Assembly: GCF_019745455.1 (NCBI RefSeq)
Contig: NZ_JAIETD010000033.1
Coordinates: 78,666-142,665 of the forward strand
Length of the DNA stretch: 64,000 nt
Direction: 5' to 3'
Source: Methylobacterium sp.
Lineage (GTDB): Bacteria; Pseudomonadota; Alphaproteobacteria; Rhizobiales; Beijerinckiaceae
Below are positions 8,838 to 18,502 of the stretch, in pieces. Position 1 is the first letter of the stretch. The number at the start of each line of letters is the position of its first letter. The notes under the pieces are model-generated. The model had not been told where the DNA came from. It did no database searches and worked only from the letters and a program-made list of their open reading frames with translations. The translations under genes were made by a program, and so were the position numbers.

Positions 8838-8998
8838 CGTATCGATGATCTTGACTGAGGCTGGCTCGGACATGAGTCCCGGGCGCTCGCCATCGAAGAA
8901 GGCTCCGCTTAACCATGCCGGGGTCATGGTCGCCCGCTAGTGACGAGACGCGGCGGCGGCCGCGCGGTTTTTGACGAGTCGGAGCTTCGAGTCAGCCC

Positions 8999-10486
8999 AT
9001 GGCCCTGCCCAATGCCCTGACGGCGAACCTGCAACAGGTGTCCCAGGAATTCCGCGTCGCCCCGCACAACATCGACGCGGAGCAGGCGCTTATCGGCGCG
9101 ATCCTCGTCAACAACGACGCCTATTACCGGATCTCGGATTTCCTCCTGCCCGAGCACTTCATGGAGGACGTCCACCGCAAGATTTTCGAGGTCGCAGCCT
9201 CCCTGATCAAGGCGGGCAAGCTTGCGACGCCGATCACCCTCAAGACCTATCTCGGCGACGCGGATCTCGGCGGCCAGACCGTGATGCAGTACCTCGCCCG
9301 CCTCGCGGCGGAGGCGACCACGGTCATCAATGCGGGCGATTACGGCCGCACGATCTACGACTTAGCCATCCGCCGCCGGCTCATCACCATCGGCGAGGAC
9401 CTCGTCAACGGCGCCTACGAGGCGCCGGTCGAATCCTCACCTCGCGACCAGATCGAGGGGACCGAGCGTCGGCTCTACGAGCTCGCCGAGTCAGGCAAGT
9501 ACGATGGCGGCTTCCAGAAGTTCTCCGAAGCGCTGACCGCCGCCGTCGATATGGCCGCCAAGGCCTACCAGCGCGACGGGAAGCTCTCGGGCATCGCCAC
9601 CGGCCTCACCGATCTCGACGCCAAGATGGGCGGCCTGCAGTCTTCCGATCTGATCATCCTCGCGGGGCGCCCGGCCATGGGCAAGACCTCGCTCGTCACC
9701 AACATCGCCTTCAACATCGCCAAGGCCTACCAGGGCGAGAAGCAGCCCGATGGGCGCATCGAGACCAAGAACGGCGGCATCGTCGGCTTCTTCTCTCTCG
9801 AAATGTCGGCCGAGCAGCTTGCCACCCGCATCATCGCCGAGCAGTCCGGCGTGCCTTCCTACAAGATCCGCCGCGGCGACATCCGGCCGGAGGATTTCTA
9901 CAAGATCACCGACGCTGCGCGAGATATGCAGACGATCCCGTTCTACATCGACCAGACCGGCGGCATCTCCATCGCGCAGCTTGCCGCGAGGGCCCGCCGC
10001 CTGAAGCGCCAGAAGGGACTCGACGTGCTCATCGTTGATTACCTCCAGCTGCTCTCCGGATCGGGCAAGCGCAGCGACAATCGCGTGCAGGAGATGACCG
10101 AGATCACCACCGGCATGAAGGCGCTGGCGAAGGAACTCAGCGTGCCGATCATCGCGCTGTCGCAGCTGTCGCGACAGGTGGAGAACCGCGACGACAAGCG
10201 GCCGCAGCTCTCGGACCTGCGCGAATCCGGTTCGATCGAGCAGGACGCCGACGTGGTGATGTTCGTGTTCCGCGAGGAGTACTACGTCAACAACAAGAAG
10301 CCGCGCGAAGGCACCGAGGAATTCTTCGCCTGGGAGGCGGAGATGAACCGCGTCCACGGCAAGGCCGAGGTGATCCTGGGCAAGCAGCGCCACGGTCCGA
10401 CCGGCACCGTGGAACTGCAATTCGACGCCAACATCACCCGCTTCTCGAACCTCGCCGCGGACGATCGGATACCAGCGCGGATGTAG
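8999..10486 (+). CDS. dnaB: Replicative DNA helicase
   Basis: DnaB is the hexameric 5'-3' helicase at the replication fork. The N-terminal domain begins with the family motif PHNIDAEQALIGAIL (about 22-36). The RecA-like domain carries Walker A GRPAMGKTS at 223-231, FFSLEMSAEQL, the Walker B strand LIVDYLQLL, and RDLRESGSIEQDADVVMF-like C-terminal motifs. The 495 residues are a normal length. No intein is present. Confidence 0.97.
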   Translation: MALPNALTANLQQVSQEFRVAPHNIDAEQALIGAILVNNDAYYRISDFLLPEHFMEDVHRKIFEVAASLIKAGKLATPITLKTYLGDADLGGQTVMQYLARLAAEATTVINAGDYGRTIYDLAIRRRLITIGEDLVNGAYEAPVESSPRDQIEGTERRLYELAESGKYDGGFQKFSEALTAAVDMAAKAYQRDGKLSGIATGLTDLDAKMGGLQSSDLIILAGRPAMGKTSLVTNIAFNIAKAYQGEKQPDGRIETKNGGIVGFFSLEMSAEQLATRIIAEQSGVPSYKIRRGDIRPEDFYKITDAARDMQTIPFYIDQTGGISIAQLAARARRLKRQKGLDVLIVDYLQLLSGSGKRSDNRVQEMTEITTGMKALAKELSVPIIALSQLSRQVENRDDKRPQLSDLRESGSIEQDADVVMFVFREEYYVNNKKPREGTEEFFAWEAEMNRVHGKAEVILGKQRHGPTGTVELQFDANITRFSNLAADDRIPARM

Positions 10487-10506
10487 AGTGTGAGGCGTAC
10501 GGCGCG

Positions 10507-11664
10507 CTACCGGCGAAGCAGCCGCTGCACGAAGGGCGCCTCGATCGATACCGTCGGGACCTCGGACGGCGACGGGATCGGTCCCTCGCGAAGCTCCGAA
10601 CCCCAGGACCAGAAATGCTGTCCCGGCTCGGCCACGACACCAAGGCCGGCGCTTGGCCGGGCCGCCCCCTCCACCGCCACGCGGCCAGCCGCCCAGACGC
10701 GCTGCCAGCATTCGCGACGGTCGAGGTCGGCGTCGCACCAGCCCAGGCGCTCGCGTCCCACCACGGCGAAAAGGCGCGAGGCCGAGAATTCGGCAGGGAG
10801 CCAGACCCAGGCCGAGAAGACATAGACAGCTTCGGGATCGAAAGCGCTCGTATCGAGGAGGTCGGTATAGGCATTGAGCACCGATCCGGGCCGCCGTGTC
10901 CCGTGGCGCTTCGGTCGGGACACGCGGCGCCGTGCTCGCGGCGGGACCGGTCGAGCATGATCAGGCGGAAGGCCATGGTGGACGGCGTAAGCCGCATCGC
11001 AGAGCCCGATCCAGGAGTCGAGATCGGTCTCGTAGTTACGTTCCTGCGGTGAGAAGCGCTTGACGGTGCCCTCCAGCAGCCGCTCGGAGGTCCTTTGGAC
11101 GACCGGCGGACCCGTCTCGTCCTCGGTCACGCGCAGGATCGTCGAGGGCCCGTGGCGCCAGATCGCCTGCGCCAGCTCCATGAAGGCGGGCCTGGCCTCG
11201 CCCGGGTGCGGCTTGCGGACGAGGATCTTGTCGCCCGTCGCGAGGTCGCGGAGGAAGGCTCCCTTGAGATGAGCGACCTTGCCGTATTGGTCTTCGAGAA
11301 AAAGATTCTTATCGACCTCGTCCGCACGGCGCTGAGTGTTGTACCAAAAGTTGTAACAGCTGCTTACGCAGTAATAGATGCCGCTCTCGGTCTCCTCGAG
11401 CCTGAGGTCGCCCGGCGATCCGTATCTCTCCAGCCCACCCGCGATGGCATGGGTCAGTGGCTCGATATCAGTGTAGGCGAACCGGAACAGGCCCGAAGGC
11501 TCGATGCCGCAATAGCGCTGTACGAATCCGAATTCGCAGTTCCCGCCGAGGCTTCGGAAGGACGCGATCCGCTCACCCAGATCGCGACCGTCGATGAGAT
11601 GGGTCGTCGGTCCTCCGGCAGCCGGACGAAGCCGGCGCCATGTCTTCGTCAGACTTCGAATCAT
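10507..11664 (-). CDS. Hypothetical two-part protein, N-terminal part resembles DUF1796-type putative cysteine peptidases
   Basis: With the ATG at 11664 the protein has 385 residues; an upstream ATG at 11736 would add 24. The N-terminal part has FRSLGGNCEFGFVQRYCG, then FRFAYTDIEPL and YNFWYN, a pattern like the putative papain-like DUF1796 family, where an SLG-x2-C motif starts the domain. The last 120 or so residues (VYVFSAWVWLPAEF, RRECWQRVW) look like a separate beta-rich domain. Between them lies a Pro/Arg-rich stretch (about residues 245-275) whose third codon positions are unusually AT-rich, while another frame there is GC-rich. This suggests a linker or a pair of compensating frameshifts. 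It converges on dnaB. The family link is tentative. Confidence 0.6.
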   Translation of the reverse strand: MIRSLTKTWRRLRPAAGGPTTHLIDGRDLGERIASFRSLGGNCEFGFVQRYCGIEPSGLFRFAYTDIEPLTHAIAGGLERYGSPGDLRLEETESGIYYCVSSCYNFWYNTQRRADEVDKNLFLEDQYGKVAHLKGAFLRDLATGDKILVRKPHPGEARPAFMELAQAIWRHGPSTILRVTEDETGPPVVQRTSERLLEGTVKRFSPQERNYETDLDSWIGLCDAAYAVHHGLPPDHARPVPPRARRRVSRPKRHGTRRPGSVLNAYTDLLDTSAFDPEAVYVFSAWVWLPAEFSASRLFAVVGRERLGWCDADLDRRECWQRVWAAGRVAVEGAARPSAGLGVVAEPGQHFWSWGSELREGPIPSPSEVPTVSIEAPFVQRLLRR

Positions 11665-11888
11665 CGATTCGGCCCGGTCCCTTTCCGATCCGTGCGACGT
11701 CCCCCGCAGCGGCGGATAGACCACCTCGCCGGCCAAGTCATCCGAGCAGCTTCATTTGCGGAATCGAATGGCAGGTTCCGGCCGCGATCGTGCATAGGAA
11801 AGCCACGAAGGATGGGGAAAGCCACCACGGATCGTTTCGCGAACCCGCCTGCGCGATCCGTGCAGCGAGGCAAAACGACGACTCGTCG

Positions 11889-12986
11889 ATGGAGGATATG
11901 ATCGGACCGCTAGACGCTTCCTCGGTCGGGCACGGCGCTCGCCTGACCATCGATCTGTCCGCGATCGCCGAGAACTGGCAGCGCCTCGGCGCCGAGGCTC
12001 CGAGCATTCCCTGCGCTGCGGTGGTGAAGGCCGATGCCTATGGCTGCGGCCTCGCCGCGGTCGCGCCTGCCCTTTGGCAGACCGGATGCCGGACCTTCTT
12101 CGTGGCCCACCTGAGCGAGGGCATCGCGGCCCGCGCGCTCCTGCCGGAGGCCACCATCTACGTGCTCAACGGACTCCTGCCCGGTACGGCAGCGAGCCTC
12201 CTCGCCCACGATCTGCGCCCCGTGCTCGGGTCGCGCGAAGAACTCGTTGAATGGGCCGAGACCGGACGTCGGTCCTCCGCCCTGCACGTCGACACCGGCA
12301 TGAGCCGGCTCGGCCTGACAGTACCGGAGGCGCTTGCGCTGGCGGGAGATCCAGTCGTCGCGGCGGCAGGAATAGGCCTCCTGATGAGCCATCTCGTCAG
12401 CGCGGAGTTGCCGGACGAGGCAGTGAATGCCCGCCAGATCGGTGCCTTCGCGCGGGTAAGGAAAGCTTTCCCCGGCATCCCGGCCTCGCTCGCAAACTCC
12501 TCCGGCTGCTTCCTCGGCCCCGGCTCCCACAACGACCTGCTGCGACCCGGCTATGCCATGTTCGGCGGCAATCCGAAGCCGGGGCAGCCCAATGCCATGA
12601 GGCCGGTGGTGCGGCTGGAGGCGGCGATCGCGCAGGTTCGCCACGTGGAGGCGGGCGAGAGCGCCGGCTACAATGCGCGCTGGACCGCACCCGAGCCGCG
12701 GCGGCTCGCCACTGTCTCCCTCGGCTACGCCGACGGCTATCCCCGTGCCGCGAGCAACCGCGGACACGCTCTCGTCGGCGGCGCCCTCTGCCCCATCGTG
12801 GGCCTGATCTCGATGGACCTGATCATCCTCGACGTCACCGAGGCTCCTGCCGCAGCGCGCGGCGAGATGGCGGTCCTCATTGGGGACTCCCTGAATATCG
12901 ACACCGTCGGGAAGGCGGCCGGGACGATCGGCTACGAGATTCTGACGAGTTTGGGTTCCCGTTATGTTCGCCATTATGTAGGGTGA
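11889..12986 (+). CDS. alr: Alanine racemase
   Basis: This PLP enzyme makes D-alanine for peptidoglycan. The PLP lysine lies in AAVVKADAYGCG (Lys47). Other family motifs are HVDTGMSRLGL, NSSGCF, the tyrosine region SAGYNARW, and SLGYADGYPR with SMDL near the C-terminus. The start at 11889 (MEDMIGPLD) gives 365 residues; the frame is open upstream but without family similarity. radA begins 34 bases downstream, so co-transcription is likely. Confidence 0.95.
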   Translation: MEDMIGPLDASSVGHGARLTIDLSAIAENWQRLGAEAPSIPCAAVVKADAYGCGLAAVAPALWQTGCRTFFVAHLSEGIAARALLPEATIYVLNGLLPGTAASLLAHDLRPVLGSREELVEWAETGRRSSALHVDTGMSRLGLTVPEALALAGDPVVAAAGIGLLMSHLVSAELPDEAVNARQIGAFARVRKAFPGIPASLANSSGCFLGPGSHNDLLRPGYAMFGGNPKPGQPNAMRPVVRLEAAIAQVRHVEAGESAGYNARWTAPEPRRLATVSLGYADGYPRAASNRGHALVGGALCPIVGLISMDLIILDVTEAPAAARGEMAVLIGDSLNIDTVGKAAGTIGYEILTSLGSRYVRHYVG

Positions 12987-13020
12987 TTGGAGGCCAACTG
13001 GCCGCTCCACCGGAACCGCG

Positions 13021-14505
13021 ATGGCCAAGATACATCAGACCTTCGTCTGCCAATCCTGCGGGGCGGTCTACAATCGCTGGCGCGGGCGCTGCGAGGCCTG
13101 CAACGGCTGGAACTCGATCGTCGAGGAGACCGGTACCGCCGGTCCCCAAGCCGGGCCTGCGGCGACGCGGCCGAGCCGGGCGCGCGGCCGCGTCTTTCCG
13201 CTCGAAGGCCTGACCGGCGAGGCGCGGGAGGCGCCGCGCATCCCCTCCGGCATCGGCGAGCTCGACCGCGTTACAGGCGGCGGCTTCGTGCGCGGTTCGG
13301 TGATCCTGCTCGGCGGCGACCCCGGCATCGGCAAGTCGACCCTGCTGATGCAGGCCACGGCCGCCATGGCGGGCACCGGCGAGCGTGTCGTCTATATCTC
13401 GGGCGAGGAGGCGGTGGCGCAGGTGCGCCTGCGCGCCGAGCGCCTCGGCCTCGCCGCCCAGCCGGTCGAACTCGCCGCCGAGACCAATGTCGAGGATATC
13501 GTCGAGACCCTTTCGCAGGGTCGCCCGCCGGCCCTCGCCATCATCGACTCGATCCAGACGATGTGGACCGAGACGGTGGAATCGGCGCCCGGCACGGTCA
13601 CGCAGGTGCGAAGCTCGGCCCAGGCCCTCATCCGCTTCGCAAAGACATCGGGGACTGCGGTCATCCTCGTCGGCCACGTGACCAAGGATGGGCAGATCGC
13701 CGGCCCACGGGTCGTCGAGCATATGGTCGATTGCGTCGCCTCCTTCGAGGGCGACCAGGGCCACCATTTCCGCATCCTGCGCGCGGTGAAGAACCGCTTC
13801 GGTCCCACCGACGAGATCGGCGTGTTCGAAATGACCGACGGTGGCCTCGCCGAGGTGCCCAACCCCTCCGCCCTGTTCCTGGCCGGCCGCGACCACGCCG
13901 CGCCCGGCACCGCGGTCTTCGCCGGGATGGAGGGCACGCGCCCGCTCCTCGTCGAGATCCAGGCGCTGGTGGCGCCCTCCTCCCTCGGAATGCCGCGCCG
14001 GGCCGTGGTCGGCTGGGACCCGAACCGGCTGTCGATGGTCCTGGCCGTCTTGGAGGCTCACGGCGGCATCCGGCTCGGCACCCACGACGTCTACCTCAAT
14101 GTCGCCGGCGGATTGCGAATCACCGAACCGGCCGCCGACCTTGCGGTCGCGGCCGCCCTCGTCTCTTCGCTGTCGGGCTCCGTCCTGCCGCCGGAGACGG
14201 CGTATTTCGGAGAGATCGGACTCTCCGGCGCAATCCGCCCGGTGGCCCAGGCGCCCGCGCGGCTGAAAGAGGCGCTCAAGCTCGGTTTCGCCAAGGCGGT
14301 GACTCCGCAAGGGCGAGGCGAAGGCGGCGACGGCGCGCTCCCGACGGAAGCCTTGCGCCACATCGCGGATCTCGTGGCCGGGATTGCGGCCCGTTCGGAG
14401 AGGCGAAACGATTGGGATGAGGACGATGCGGAGCGTGAGGGTGACGCCCGGGATTCCGCACGATATACAGGCCGCGCGGCCAGGGGCAGCCGCGCAGCCC
14501 GCTGA
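13021..14505 (+). CDS. radA: DNA repair protein RadA (Sms)
   Basis: RadA is a RecA-like helicase that processes recombination intermediates. The N-terminal zinc finger CxxC-x10-CxxC uses residues 10, 13, 24 and 27. The ATPase domain has Walker A GGDPGIGKST at 98-107 and the RadA-specific KNRFG motif near residue 256. A Lon-like C-terminal domain follows (LGMPRRAVVGWDPNRLSM and SLSGSVLPPETAYFGEIGLSG). The 494 residues include a charged C-terminal tail of about 35. Confidence 0.95.
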   Translation: MAKIHQTFVCQSCGAVYNRWRGRCEACNGWNSIVEETGTAGPQAGPAATRPSRARGRVFPLEGLTGEAREAPRIPSGIGELDRVTGGGFVRGSVILLGGDPGIGKSTLLMQATAAMAGTGERVVYISGEEAVAQVRLRAERLGLAAQPVELAAETNVEDIVETLSQGRPPALAIIDSIQTMWTETVESAPGTVTQVRSSAQALIRFAKTSGTAVILVGHVTKDGQIAGPRVVEHMVDCVASFEGDQGHHFRILRAVKNRFGPTDEIGVFEMTDGGLAEVPNPSALFLAGRDHAAPGTAVFAGMEGTRPLLVEIQALVAPSSLGMPRRAVVGWDPNRLSMVLAVLEAHGGIRLGTHDVYLNVAGGLRITEPAADLAVAAALVSSLSGSVLPPETAYFGEIGLSGAIRPVAQAPARLKEALKLGFAKAVTPQGRGEGGDGALPTEALRHIADLVAGIAARSERRNDWDEDDAEREGDARDSARYTGRAARGSRAAR

Positions 14506-14541
14506 TCGTCGTCCGCTCTGCCCGTGTGATCCGCGTCCTCA

Positions 14542-15174
14542 ATGCCGTTTTCGATTCTGGACCTCGTCGTGCTGGGGATCATCGCGGTCTCCGCCCTGCT
14601 CGCGGCTGTTCGCGGGGCGACGCGTGAGGTCCTGGCGATCATCGCATGGGTCGCGGCGGCCGCAGTTGCCTGGAAGTTCTACCCGCTAATTCTGCCCATG
14701 GTCGGGCAGCATGTGACGAACGCCACGGTGGCCCTCGTCGCGTCGATCGCGGCGATTTTCCTCGGCACGCTGATCGTCGTTTCGATCATCACCGTGAAGA
14801 TCTCCGACATCATCCTCGATTCGCGGATCGGAGCCATCGACCGCTCCCTCGGCCTGCTGTTCGGAGCCGGGCGCGGGTTCCTGATCTGCGTGATCGGCTG
14901 GGTGTTCCTGGCCTGGCTCGTCCAGGGCAAGATGCCGGACTGGGCCTCGCAGGCGAAGAGCCGGCCGCTCCTGGAGAAATCCGGCGACGCCCTGGTGGCC
15001 CAACTACCCGAGAATCCGGAGGGCATCCTCAAACAGTTCAAGAAGCCCAAGACCGACGGGTCCGCCGAGCCGGCTGAGCCGCCAACCGAGGGCGAGGCGC
15101 CCGCGCGCCGCAGCGACGCGGTCAAGCCGCCTCAGCCGGTCCCGGCGCAAGCCGTGCCAGCGCAGCGGCGCTGA
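14542..15174 (+). CDS. cvpA: CvpA family membrane protein
   Basis: The first 140 residues hold about four hydrophobic segments with the family opening SILDLVVLGIIAVSALLAAVRGATREVL. A hydrophilic Pro/Ala-rich tail follows. CvpA proteins are known for colicin V production and envelope effects and frequently lie directly upstream of purF, as here. The exact biochemical role is not settled. Confidence 0.9.
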   Translation: MPFSILDLVVLGIIAVSALLAAVRGATREVLAIIAWVAAAAVAWKFYPLILPMVGQHVTNATVALVASIAAIFLGTLIVVSIITVKISDIILDSRIGAIDRSLGLLFGAGRGFLICVIGWVFLAWLVQGKMPDWASQAKSRPLLEKSGDALVAQLPENPEGILKQFKKPKTDGSAEPAEPPTEGEAPARRSDAVKPPQPVPAQAVPAQRR

Positions 15175-15293
15175 CCTGCGCTGGGCGGCGGTTGGTTGCA
15201 CCGCGTCAGCCGATTACATAACCGTTTCGTGACGGTAAGGCCGGTTGCTCGTCTCTATGCTTGGGACTGCGACCGAGAGGGAACGGCATCACC

Positions 15294-16784
15294 ATGTCCA
15301 AACGTAGCGTGACCGAGCGCTCCTCCCTGGAGGTCGCCGACGGGATGGACCGCGACGGCGATACCCTGCGCGAGGAATGCGGCGTCTTCGGAATATTCGG
15401 GCATCCCGACGCCTCCGCCATCGTCGCGCTGGGGCTGCACGCCCTCCAGCATAGAGGCCAGGAGGCGGCCGGCATCGTCTCCTTCGACGGCGCCGTGTTT
15501 CATTCCGAGCGCCGGCCAGGCCTCGTCGGGGATTCGTTCTCGGACCGATCGACGATCGAGCACCTCGAAGGCAGCGCTGCCATCGGCCACGTGCGCTACT
15601 CGACGACGGGAGGCACGATCCTGAGGAACGTGCAGCCACTCTTCGCCGAACTCGCCAGCGGCGGACTCGCGGTGGCGCATAACGGCAATCTCACCAACGC
15701 CCTCTCGATCCGCCGAGACCTCGTGCGCGACGGGGCCATCACGCAATCGACCTCCGACACCGAGGTCATCCTGCATCTCGCCGCCCGCTCGCGCGCTCCG
15801 CGCATCGTCGAACGCTTCACCGAGGCCCTGTGCCGGATAGAGGGCGCCTACGCCATCGTGGCCCTCACCAACAAGAAGCTGATCGGCGCCCGCGACCCGC
15901 TTGGCATCCGCCCGCTGGTGCTCGGCGAGCTCGATGGTCGCTACATCTTGTGTTCCGAGACCTGTGCCCTCGACATCATCGGTGCGAAGTTCATCCGCGA
16001 CGTCGAGAACGGCGAGATCGTCGTGATCTCCGAAGAGGGTGTCGAATCGATCCGCTTCGCTCCGGCTCAGCCGATGCGGCCGTGCATCTTCGAGTACATC
16101 TATTTCGCCCGACCCGATTCCGTCGTGAACGGCAAGAGCGTCTACGCGGTGCGCAAGAATATCGGCGTCGAACTCGCGCGCGAGGCGCCAGCGAAGGCCG
16201 ACATCGTGATCCCGGTCCCCGATTCCGGGGTGCCCGCGGCGCTCGGCTTCGCGCAGGAGACCGGCCTGCCCTACGAGATGGGCATCATCCGCAATCACTA
16301 TGTCGGCCGCACCTTCATCCAGCCGACACAGTCGGTACGCGAACTCGGTGTGCGCATGAAGCACTCCGCCAACCGCGCCGCGGTTGAGGGCAAGAGCATC
16401 GTCCTCGTCGACGACAGCCTCGTGCGCGGCACCACCTCGGTGAAGATCGTCAGGATGATGCGCGAGGCCGGCGCCCGCGAGGTGCATTTCCGCATCGCCT
16501 CGCCGCCGATTACCTATCCGGACTTCTACGGGATCGACACACCCGAGCGCGAGAAGCTGCTCGCCGCGACCCACGATCTCGAAGGCATGCGCCGCTATAT
16601 CGGCGCGGATACCCTTGCGTTCCTGTCGATCGAAGGCCTCTACCGCGCCATGGGCGAGGAGGCGCGCAATCCGGGTTGTCCGCAATACACCGACCATTAC
16701 TTCACCGGCGACTACCCGACCGCCCTGAGCGACCTCGCCATCGCCAGCCCGCGGCGCCTCGCCATGCTGGCCGAAGCGGATTGA
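15294..16784 (+). CDS. purF: Amidophosphoribosyltransferase
   Basis: PurF performs the first committed step of purine synthesis, converting PRPP and glutamine to phosphoribosylamine. The glutaminase nucleophile is in [11 protein letters not shown] (Cys29, after a propeptide-like leader), with HVRYSTTG and AHNGNLTN downstream. The PRPP loop [13 protein letters not shown] is in the C-terminal half. The ATG at 15294 ([10 protein letters not shown]) gives 496 residues and follows a GAGAGG-type ribosome binding sequence. Confidence 0.96.
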   Translation: MSKRSVTERSSLEVADGMDRDGDTLREECGVFGIFGHPDASAIVALGLHALQHRGQEAAGIVSFDGAVFHSERRPGLVGDSFSDRSTIEHLEGSAAIGHVRYSTTGGTILRNVQPLFAELASGGLAVAHNGNLTNALSIRRDLVRDGAITQSTSDTEVILHLAARSRAPRIVERFTEALCRIEGAYAIVALTNKKLIGARDPLGIRPLVLGELDGRYILCSETCALDIIGAKFIRDVENGEIVVISEEGVESIRFAPAQPMRPCIFEYIYFARPDSVVNGKSVYAVRKNIGVELAREAPAKADIVIPVPDSGVPAALGFAQETGLPYEMGIIRNHYVGRTFIQPTQSVRELGVRMKHSANRAAVEGKSIVLVDDSLVRGTTSVKIVRMMREAGAREVHFRIASPPITYPDFYGIDTPEREKLLAATHDLEGMRRYIGADTLAFLSIEGLYRAMGEEARNPGCPQYTDHYFTGDYPTALSDLAIASPRRLAMLAEAD

Positions 16785-16791
16785 GGCTTCT

Positions 16792-17544
16792 ATGATCGCG
16801 TCCCCCGACAAGCCGTTCGCCGGTCGCGTCGCCGTCGTCACCGGTGCATCGCGCGGCATCGGCCGGGCAGCGGCCCTGGCTTTGGCCGGCGCCGGCGCCC
16901 ACATCATCGCCGTCGCCCGAACCCAAGGTGCGCTGGAGGAACTCGACGATGCCATCGAGGCAGCGGGCTCCAGCGCGACCCTCGTGCCCCTCGACCTCAC
17001 AGATTACGAGGGGATCGACCGCCTTGGCGGGGCGATCTTCGAACGCTGGAAGCGCCTCGACATCCTCATCGGCAATGCAGGCATCCTCGGCAACCTGACC
17101 CCGCTCGGCCACGTGACGCCGAAGGTCTGGGACCAGGTGATGGCCATCAACGTGACGGCGAACTGGCGCCTGATCCGTTCCCTCGATCCGCTCCTTCGTG
17201 CCTCCGATGCAGGCCGCGCCGTCTTCGTGACCTCGGCGGCGGCGCAGAAGTGCCGGGCCTACTGGGGTCCTTACGCGGTCTCGAAGGCCGCCCTCGATGC
17301 CCTGGTCCGCACCTATGCGGCCGAAACGGAACCGACCCCGGTGCGCGCGATGCTCCTCAATCCGGGACCATTACGTACTTCCATGCGCCGGGCGGCAATG
17401 CCGGGCGAAGACCCCGACACGCTGAAGACGCCGGAAGACCTCGCGCCCGCCTTCTTGCGCCTCGCGAGCCCGGATTGGACGGAATCCGGCAGGATCTACG
17501 ATTTTCCGGCCGACAAGGTCGTTGGTTTGCAGGCCCCGGCCTGA
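16792..17544 (+). CDS. SDR-family NAD(P)-dependent oxidoreductase
   Basis: This 250-residue short-chain dehydrogenase has the nucleotide-binding TGASRGIG motif near residues 19-26, the NAG motif in IGNAGILG, and the catalytic YAVSK ([12 protein letters not shown]) after a conserved serine (FVTSAAA). The substrate cannot be read from sequence. It begins seven bases after purF and ends 19 bases before the dmrA-like gene, so all three may share a transcript. Confidence 0.88.
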   Translation: MIASPDKPFAGRVAVVTGASRGIGRAAALALAGAGAHIIAVARTQGALEELDDAIEAAGSSATLVPLDLTDYEGIDRLGGAIFERWKRLDILIGNAGILGNLTPLGHVTPKVWDQVMAINVTANWRLIRSLDPLLRASDAGRAVFVTSAAAQKCRAYWGPYAVSKAALDALVRTYAAETEPTPVRAMLLNPGPLRTSMRRAAMPGEDPDTLKTPEDLAPAFLRLASPDWTESGRIYDFPADKVVGLQAPA

Positions 17545-17563
17545 CGCATCGAGGAACGCCAGG

Positions 17564-17974
17564 ATGATCGATGTCCGCTGCATCTGCGCGATCGGCCTGC
17601 GCGGCCAGCTCGGCCTGAACGGGCAGCTGCCCTGGGAGGGCAATACCGACCCGCTCTTCGTCGAGGACGTGACGCGGTTCTTCGCGCTGACCATGGGCCA
17701 CGTCCTCATCGCGGGGCCGAAGACCGTGGCCTCCGTGCCGGAATTCGCCTTCAAGGACCGCACCATCGAGGTGATCCGCAGCCACGAGGATCCGGAAGCG
17801 GTGCTCTCGCGCTATCCGGGCAGGCGTATCTTCGTCGGTGGCGGCATCTCGGTCTGGAACGTCTACGCCAAGTACATCCAGCACTGGGACATTACTCGCT
17901 TGCCTTACGATGGCGAGGCGGACCGGTGGTTCGATCCGGCGTGGCTGGTGGGTGGGGCGCTGCGGCGAGGCTGA
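17564..17974 (+). CDS. dmrA: Dihydrofolate-reductase-like protein, probable dihydromethanopterin reductase
   Basis: The 136 residues have the DHFR fold signature: CAIGLRGQLGLNGQLPWEG at the N-terminus, FFALTMGHVLIAGPKT and RRIFVGGGISVWN. The sequence closely recalls DmrA of Methylobacterium extorquens, which reduces dihydromethanopterin to tetrahydromethanopterin for formaldehyde oxidation and is a divergent DHFR relative. The other possibility is an ordinary folate reductase. The ATG at 17564 follows AGGAACGCCAGG. It lies behind purF and an SDR gene. Confidence 0.7.
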   Translation: MIDVRCICAIGLRGQLGLNGQLPWEGNTDPLFVEDVTRFFALTMGHVLIAGPKTVASVPEFAFKDRTIEVIRSHEDPEAVLSRYPGRRIFVGGGISVWNVYAKYIQHWDITRLPYDGEADRWFDPAWLVGGALRRG

Positions 17975-18502
17975 CCCGGCTGGACAATCCTGCAGCTCAG
18001 CCGCGTTCATGACGTCAATGCGCGAGCACATGTCGCCGACGAAGAGAGCCGTCGCTCCGACGTCATCGACCCTGCGCTGGCGGGCAACAGAATCGTGATC
18101 ACGCGGGAGATTGGTCCGATCGTCCGGTTGTGGTCCGTCGCGAAGGCCGGACGCCCCATTAGGGCACTCGTTCTCGACTGGTCGGCGCAACGCCGCGTCG
18201 TTTCGTGTGAGCTATCGGAGGACGCAGGGGCGCTCGCCAGCCGGATGCGAGACGAAGGCGAGGGAAGGGGGTTCATCTCGACACCAGTTCCTTGCGGCAC
18301 TTCTGACCAACGATCCCTCCACGACGCAGGCGGACACCTAGCCTTCGCGCTGAGGCTCGAATGCCCATTGCGAGTGGCTTCGCGTTGGCTGAGTGCGCCT
18401 CGGCGTTGTGGCGCCGGGTCAGGTCGGCCGAACCGATCGCTCCCCAGGGCACAAAGGTCATGCTCCGCGAGTTGAGCGGCACGCCCTCCGCAGAGAACGA
18501 CC
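17975..18502. other. Intergenic region without a supported gene
   Basis: These 528 bases contain frames on both strands, for example a plus frame at 18095-18475 and a minus frame at 18007-18504. Neither has a family motif, a good ribosome binding site or consistent codon bias. No hairpin followed by T residues and no RNA gene was recognised. The sequence may be a decayed gene or the leader of the downstream ligase gene. Confidence 0.35.
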
